Assembly (NCBI GenBank): GCA_013791765.1
Contig: VMTC01000015.1
Location: forward strand, 1 to 55,182
Direction: 5' to 3'
From: Rhodoferax sp.
GTDB taxonomy: Bacteria > Pseudomonadota > Gammaproteobacteria > Burkholderiales > Burkholderiaceae_C
Length of the DNA stretch: 55,182 nt
Shown: one piece after another, positions 48,796-55,182 of the stretch
Layout: every line of letters starts with the position of its first letter
Position numbering within the stretch: position 1 is the stretch's first letter
The notes under the pieces: generated by a model
What the model saw: only the letters and a program-made list of their open reading frames with translations
The model's database searches: none
What the model was told of the DNA's origin: nothing
Position numbers and translations under genes: made by a program

Positions 48796-49755
48796 ATGCT
48801 GCTCTTCTCACTCGACCCGAATCCGACTTTGGCCCAGGCTCTGGCGGTCAATCTGGGCGTGCCGCTAGCGCCGCACGAGGAACGACGCTTTGAAGATGGT
48901 GAGTACAAGCTCAGGCCGTTACTGGACCCACGTGGCAGTGACGCTTACGTCCTGCACAGCCTTTACGGGGATGCACAAAACAGCCCGCAAGACAAATTGT
49001 GCCGACTACTGATGTTCATCGCCACCTTGCGCGAGCATGGGGCGGCGCGGGTGACGGCGGTCGTGCCCTACCTGGCCTACGCCCGCAAGGACCGGCAAAC
49101 CAAAGCCTTCGATCCCGTAAGTCTGCGCTACGTGGCGCAGCTGTTTGAGGCCGTCGGAACCCAGCAACTGATTGTGCTGGAGGCCCACAACGTGGCAGCT
49201 TTTCAGAACGCCTGTCGTTGCCCGAGCGTCCACTTGGAAGCCCAGCATGCATTTACTGCCAAGGCTGCCGAATTGGCCGGAGGCGACCCGCTGGCGGTGG
49301 CTTCGCCGGACCCCGGTGGCGTCAAGCGGGCTCAACTCTGGCGTGAATTATTGGAGACGGTGCTGCGCCGTCCCGTGGGTTTTGCGATGGTGGACAAGCG
49401 CCGCAGTGCCGGCGTTGTTAGCAGCGACAACCTGGTTGCCGGCGAGGTCGACGGGATGCGTGTTTTCCTGATTGATGACCTAGTGGCCAGCGGCGAGACC
49501 CTGCGGCGCGCGGCGCTGGCCTTGCGACGAGCCGGCGCCCGCGAAGTGGTGGCATGTGTGGCACACGGACTATTCACGGGCTCGGCGACGCAGGCGCTGG
49601 CCGACGACAGCATTGCACGCATCATCATCACTGACAGCGTTCCACCATTGCGTGTGCCGCTGGCGTGCGCGTTACGGGCCAAGCTGAGCATCGCCTCGGC
49701 CGCACCCTTGTTGGCACAGGCCATCAAAGCGTGTCTGGGTGCAAGGTCTGATTGA
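48796..49755 (+). CDS. Ribose-phosphate pyrophosphokinase paralogue
   Basis: The 319-residue protein has the PRPP-synthetase layout: RRFEDGEYKLRPL, VVPYLAYARKDRQTKAFDPV, SPDPGGVKRAQLW, the flexible-loop-type VDKRR and the ribose-5-phosphate loop LIDDLVASGETL. Some positions differ from housekeeping Prs (LEAHN for LDLHA, ASGET for DTAGT), so it is probably a second, specialised enzyme. In other bacteria such paralogues lie next to nucleoside or AMP phosphorylase genes, absent here. The ATG at 48796 starts the conserved region. Its end overlaps the converging kinase-like gene by 32 bases. Confidence 0.85.
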   Translation: MLLFSLDPNPTLAQALAVNLGVPLAPHEERRFEDGEYKLRPLLDPRGSDAYVLHSLYGDAQNSPQDKLCRLLMFIATLREHGAARVTAVVPYLAYARKDRQTKAFDPVSLRYVAQLFEAVGTQQLIVLEAHNVAAFQNACRCPSVHLEAQHAFTAKAAELAGGDPLAVASPDPGGVKRAQLWRELLETVLRRPVGFAMVDKRRSAGVVSSDNLVAGEVDGMRVFLIDDLVASGETLRRAALALRRAGAREVVACVAHGLFTGSATQALADDSIARIIITDSVPPLRVPLACALRAKLSIASAAPLLAQAIKACLGARSD

Positions 49756-50761
49756 AAGACTTCAACGCCAACAGGGCACACGCGACATAGCGTTGCGCCA
49801 GCGCAGGCCAGAGCTCAGGCGAGCGCGGCCTGGCGTCAAGCAGGTGAGCCATCGTCAGGCGCGCGCGCAGCATGGCACGGTAGGCGGTATAAAAATACAG
49901 CAAGCCCGGTCCCGGGTGATCTTCCAAGGCCTCGGCAATAGCGGCAATCAGCCGCGAGCCGATCCAGGGCGCACCGGCCATGTCGCACTCCAGCCCGAGA
50001 TAGGCAATTTCGTCAAAAGGGTCTACTTGCCGCAATTGCGCACTGAACTCCAGGCAGTCAATCACCACCGGGGGATCGAGCAGACAGACATGATCAGGTC
50101 GCAAGTCCCCGTGCCCGTCCAGCACACGCCCCTGCGCTGCGCGGGCCCGCAATAAGTCGGCACACTGCGACAGTGCCGCATCCAGCCCGTCCAGGGCAAG
50201 CTCCACATCCGCCAGCGCCAACTCCGGACGCAGCAGCAGCTCGCGGCTCAAGAGCTGTTCATGCTCGAAGCGCTGCAGATACTCGTTCGCGCTGACGGGC
50301 GCCGTTGGCGCCGCCCGGTAGAACGCGCTGAGCAAGGCAAGCAGTGCATCAATATCTTTTTTTGTAACCATATGGCCGGCAATCAATTCGCGCAGCATCT
50401 GATGCTGGGGCAGGCGGCGCATCACCACCAGCCAGTCGACGGTTTCTCCGGGCGCGGGCAGCTGTGCCTGCGGCACCAGCGCAAAGTCGCCCGCCCGCCA
50501 CTGCAAGGCTGCCACGCCGAGATAGACCGCCGGCGCCAAGCGCGCGTTCAACCGCACCTCTTCGCGGCAATAGAACGCGCGCGCCTGCAGGGTGCTGAAG
50601 TCCAGAAATGGGAAGCGCACCGGCTTCTTGAGTTTGAAGACCTGCTGCTCCAGCAGGAAGACCCATGACATATGGGTTTCTATGAGGTCGACCTGCTGAC
50701 ACGAACATCCATAGCTGGCCGGCGACTGCAGAAACTTCAGCTTGGCCTGAGTGTCGGGCAT
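49724..50761 (-). CDS. Aminoglycoside-phosphotransferase-like kinase domain protein
   Basis: The 345-residue protein resembles the kinase half of bifunctional APH/P-loop proteins: VFLLEQQVFKLKKPVRFPFL, WLVVMRRLPQHQMLRELIAG and the catalytic-loop region LDGHGDLRPDHVCLLDPPVV followed by DPFDEIAYLGLECD. In many relatives a C-terminal P-loop kinase domain follows; it is missing here. The substrate is unknown. The start at 50761 (MPDTQAKLKFLQSPASYG) is preferred to an upstream methionine because conserved sequence begins there. Confidence 0.8.
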   Translation of the reverse strand: MPDTQAKLKFLQSPASYGCSCQQVDLIETHMSWVFLLEQQVFKLKKPVRFPFLDFSTLQARAFYCREEVRLNARLAPAVYLGVAALQWRAGDFALVPQAQLPAPGETVDWLVVMRRLPQHQMLRELIAGHMVTKKDIDALLALLSAFYRAAPTAPVSANEYLQRFEHEQLLSRELLLRPELALADVELALDGLDAALSQCADLLRARAAQGRVLDGHGDLRPDHVCLLDPPVVIDCLEFSAQLRQVDPFDEIAYLGLECDMAGAPWIGSRLIAAIAEALEDHPGPGLLYFYTAYRAMLRARLTMAHLLDARPRSPELWPALAQRYVACALLALKSFNQTLHPDTL

Positions 50762-50929
50762 GGTGTACGGCCTTGAAAAAGTGAGCGTGGTCGGCACCGC
50801 CAACCAACCCGTCGAAGTCTGATTCACGGCTCAAGCGGGCACTTGATTTTTCGCAACGCCGCGCAGCAGAGCCTGGCTATTCTGAAGGAATAGATTCTTG
50901 TCCCGTCGCAAGGCCCACCAGGAGATGCC

Positions 50930-51583
50930 ATGAAAACAGATTCAGAACTCAAGAAGGACGTGCTGGCAGAAATGCTCTGGGATCCTTTGATTCCAGAAGC
51001 ACGGGTGGGCGTTTCAGTCACCGACGGCGTCGTTACCTTGACCGGGCACATCGACACCTATGCGGAAAAAGTAGCGGCCAAGCGCGCGGTTGAGCGCGTC
51101 AGCGGCGTGAAGGCCATTGCAATGGAACTTGACGTCATCCCGGCGGGTGTACACCAGCGCAGCGACACCGAGATCGCTGCCGCCGTGGAGCACGCACTCA
51201 GCTGGAACACCTCGGTGCCGCAAGGCCGGATCATGGTGTCAGTAGAAAAAGGCTGGGTCACCCTGAGCGGCGAGCTGGACTGGAATTTCCAGCGCCGTGC
51301 CGTGGAACGCATGATTCGCCCACTCAAAGGGGTGGCGGGCATCATTGACAATATTCTGCTCAGGGCACTTCCGATTCCGGTGAACCTGTCAACCCGTATC
51401 CAGGAGGCACTGACGCGTCAGGCGCAGCGTGAAGCCCGGCGCATCGAGATTTCAATGGACGGCAGTGTGGTGACCTTGCGCGGCCACGTGCATTCCTGGG
51501 CCGAACGCAACGCGGCCGAGGGTGCCACCTGGTCGGCGCCGGGCGTCAGCCGAGTCAACAACCAGTTGACAGTCGAGGCCTAG
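50930..51583 (+). CDS. BON-domain protein with three BON repeats
   Basis: The 217-residue protein consists of three BON domains at about residues 3-70, 78-146 and 150-217, each with the pattern V-x-V-x-x-G-x-V-x-L-x-G (VSVTDGVVTLTGHI, VSVEKGWVTLSGEL, ISMDGSVVTLRGHV). No signal peptide is visible, unlike periplasmic OsmY, so it may be cytoplasmic. BON domains bind phospholipid or act with stress responses. It has a good AGGAG site and leads a same-strand run with the CBS, acetyl-CoA synthetase and E1 genes. Confidence 0.9.
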   Translation: MKTDSELKKDVLAEMLWDPLIPEARVGVSVTDGVVTLTGHIDTYAEKVAAKRAVERVSGVKAIAMELDVIPAGVHQRSDTEIAAAVEHALSWNTSVPQGRIMVSVEKGWVTLSGELDWNFQRRAVERMIRPLKGVAGIIDNILLRALPIPVNLSTRIQEALTRQAQREARRIEISMDGSVVTLRGHVHSWAERNAAEGATWSAPGVSRVNNQLTVEA

Positions 51584-51590
51584 CGCGACC

Positions 51591-52043
51591 ATGGCCAGCC
51601 AGTTGAAGGACTTCGCGACGTCAAAGGTCGCCGTGGTGGAGCCAGAGACACCCACCGTGGTGGTGGCGCAACTCATGCGAAAGCACCACATCGGCGCCCT
51701 GGTGGTGGTCGACGCCCACGAGAAGACGCACCCGATCGGTATCGTGACCGACCGCGACCTGGTGCTCGAGTTGATGGCCGAGGGATTGGACCCGGCGGTC
51801 TTTACCGCGGGCGACATCATGTCGGTTGATCTGGTCACCGCGACACCGGAGATGGACACGCTGGAGGCGGTGCAACTCATGAAGACGCATCGGCTGCGTC
51901 GTCTGGTCATTAACGATGACGAGGGCCGTCTGGTGGGCATCGTCACGATGGAAGACGTCCTGGAGCTCCTTGCCGGTGAATTGGCCAACCTGGCTGCCGG
52001 GCTTTCGGGAGCGCGTGACCGAGAAATCAGCGAACGCGAATAA
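51591..52043 (+). CDS. CBS-domain pair protein
   Basis: The 150-residue protein has two CBS domains (about residues 8-66 and 73-130): VAQLMRKHHIGALVVVDAHE and LMKTHRLRRLVINDDEGRLV. CBS pairs bind adenine nucleotides or SAM and often gate partner enzymes. It lies seven bases after the BON gene and 41 before the acetyl-CoA synthetase gene, so an energy-sensing role for these enzymes is plausible but inferred. Confidence 0.9.
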   Translation: MASQLKDFATSKVAVVEPETPTVVVAQLMRKHHIGALVVVDAHEKTHPIGIVTDRDLVLELMAEGLDPAVFTAGDIMSVDLVTATPEMDTLEAVQLMKTHRLRRLVINDDEGRLVGIVTMEDVLELLAGELANLAAGLSGARDREISERE

Positions 52044-52084
52044 GCGGGCCGAGCTGACCCGGCTGATTCAGCCAAGGGAGACAC

Positions 52085-53859
<1,775 letters not shown>

Positions 53860-53863
<4 letters not shown>

Positions 53864-54903
53864 ACAAGATGAAGGTGCCGGCCCCGCCCCATGGTCCGGT
53901 GCCATGGCAAAAGGAATTTGCATTGAGCATGCTGGCCGACATGCTGCGCATCCGCCGCATGGAAGAGCGCGCGGCGGAACTCTACGGCCAGCAAAAAATC
54001 CGCGGCTTCCTGCACCTGTACATCGGCGAGGAAGCGGTGGCCGCTGGTGCCCTGCGTGCCCTGCTGGCTGATGACAACGTGGTGGCCACTTACCGCGAGC
54101 ACGGTCACGCGTTGCTGCGCGGCCTCAAGATGGACACCATCATGGCCGAAATGTTTGGCCGCCAGGACGGTTGCTCACGCGGGCGCGGGGGCTCCATGCA
54201 TTTGTTTGACCGGGAGCACCGATTCTTTGGCGGTCAAGGTATTGTGGGCGGGGGCTTGCCCCTGGCAACCGGTTTGGCGCTGGCTGACAAATTGTCAAAG
54301 CGCCACGCGCTGAGCGCCTGCTTCTTCGGCGAAGGCGCCATGGCCGAGGGCGCCTTCCACGAAGCCATGAACCTGGCCGCGCTGTGGCAGCTGCCGGTGC
54401 TATTTTGCTGCGAGAACAACCTCTATGCCATGGGCACCGCGCTGGCGCGCTCGGAGTCCCAGACCGATCTGTGCGTCAAGGCTGCGTCCTACGGCGTGGA
54501 GGTCATGACGGTCGATGGCATGGACGTGGTGGCGGTGCATGAGGCAGTGCGCGTTGCCGCGCAAAAGGTGCGCGACGGGAGCAGCCCGTTGTTTGTCGAG
54601 CTGCGCACCTACCGCTTTCGCGCACATTCCATGTTTGACCCCGACCTGTACCGTGCCAAGGCGGAAATTGAAGCCTGGAAAACGCGCGGGCCGATCCATA
54701 CCTACACCGCCCGCCTCAAGGCGCAAGGACTCCTTTCGGAAGACGAGTTTCTGGCGCTCGACGCTGCGGCTGTTGCCGAGGTCGAGGCGGCCGTGGCTTT
54801 TGCGGAAGGCTCAAACTGGGAGTCGGTGGAAGATTTGCTGCGCGACGTGCATAGCTCGGCAGAGTCGGCTGCGGCCGGGGCTGCCGCTGCGGGAGCCGCA
54901 TGA
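53860..54903 (+). CDS. Pyruvate/acetoin dehydrogenase E1 alpha subunit
   Basis: The 347-residue thiamine-diphosphate enzyme subunit has [39 protein letters not shown] and the diphosphate motif [20 protein letters not shown] followed by [12 protein letters not shown]. It is of the short PdhA/AcoA type, distinct from the bkdA1 product at 26983-28218. It is coupled to acsA upstream and to the beta-subunit gene downstream. The Ala-rich tail (AAAGAAAAGAA) is unusual. Pyruvate is the most likely substrate; acetoin cannot be excluded. Confidence 0.9.
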
Positions 54904-55182
54904 TGGGGCGGCGCATCAGCTACCGCGAAGCCCTGCGCGAGGCGCTACGGGCGGCGTTGCAAGCCGACCCACGCGTTTTCCTGATGGGTGAGGACGTGGG
55001 TTGCTACGGCGGCACCTATGCGGTGTCCAAGGGCTTGCTGGAAGAATTCGGTCCCGAGCGCATCCGTGACACGCCGCTGTCTGAGCTGGGTTTTGTGGGC
55101 GCTGGCGTGGGTGCGGCCCTGGGCGGCATGCGCCCGATAGTGGAAATCATGACCGTCAACTTCAGCCTGCTCGCGCTCGACC
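54900..55182 (+). CDS. Pyruvate/acetoin dehydrogenase E1 beta subunit, cut by window end
   Basis: The first 94 codons read [40 protein letters not shown] and [20 protein letters not shown], the N-terminal transketolase-like part of E1beta. It overlaps the E1alpha stop in ATGATGG. An E2 gene would be expected next, outside the window. Confidence 0.9.
   Translation, partial: MMGRRISYREALREALRAALQADPRVFLMGEDVGCYGGTYAVSKGLLEEFGPERIRDTPLSELGFVGAGVGAALGGMRPIVEIMTVNFSLLALD

Overview
The window looks like chromosomal DNA from a high-GC betaproteobacterium of the family Comamonadaceae, probably close to Rhodoferax or Polaromonas. The basis is the protein sequences (proteobacterial-type GshA, ArgP, FimV-like protein, LptA/LptB, DsbA and a SPOR protein next to ArgS), the gene order, and a dispersed repeat that I associate from memory with this family. 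The assignment is inferred from reading, not from a database search.

Layout. 1-4849 (minus strand): envelope and translation genes lptB, lptA, dsbA, a SPOR protein and argS. 5153-7105: a large acyl-CoA:acetate CoA-transferase. 7168-12099: a YafJ-type amidotransferase, then a compact gshA-kup-gshB operon for glutathione synthesis and potassium uptake. 12203-15420: proA, a DUF1499 protein and a metallo-beta-lactamase-fold hydrolase. 15421-21235: the most disturbed region. It holds intact malate synthase G (glcB), a diverged second copy of only the glcB 3' end with its terminator, a decayed defence-like cassette between the two copies, and a dehalogenase remnant. 21350-24589: a class III CoA-transferase and a FimV-like protein. 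24604-28218: branched-chain 2-oxoacid dehydrogenase E1alpha, E1beta and E2. 28432-30215: a NodIJ-like ABC exporter. 30324-30985: a VapBC-type toxin-antitoxin pair. 31179-32420: purT. 32527-36181: a copper-handling operon (TolC-like protein, multicopper oxidase, cupredoxin, CusF-like protein) interrupted by a structured inverted-repeat element. 36880-38457: a stand-alone Hen1-like RNA methyltransferase behind a LysR regulator. 39103-42862: hyi, an M20 peptidase, a lipase-like hydrolase and a universal stress protein. 42928-44545: TetR and ArgP regulators. 44688-47880: the AmmeMemoRadiSam trio plus a hydrolase. 47914-55182: a phosphoribosyltransferase, a PRPP-synthetase paralogue, a kinase-like protein, BON and CBS proteins, an acetyl-CoA synthetase, and pyruvate-dehydrogenase-type E1 genes that run off the window.

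Three layers of non-genic structure stand out. First, a roughly 55-70 bp repeat occurs seven or eight times. It is in frame inside proA, at the start of an ABC permease gene and at the end of a tetR gene, like a palindromic element that colonises coding sequence. Second, the cassette between the glcB 3' copies carries a truncated helicase gene, an AlbA/Schlafen-type ATPase gene with an amber codon, a DprA-like gene, a truncated AAA ATPase gene, and repeated TTCATTATC/GATAATGAA palindromes. Third, a 161 bp MITE-like inverted-repeat element lies between two cotranscribed copper genes. No rRNA, tRNA, CRISPR array or complete insertion sequence was seen.
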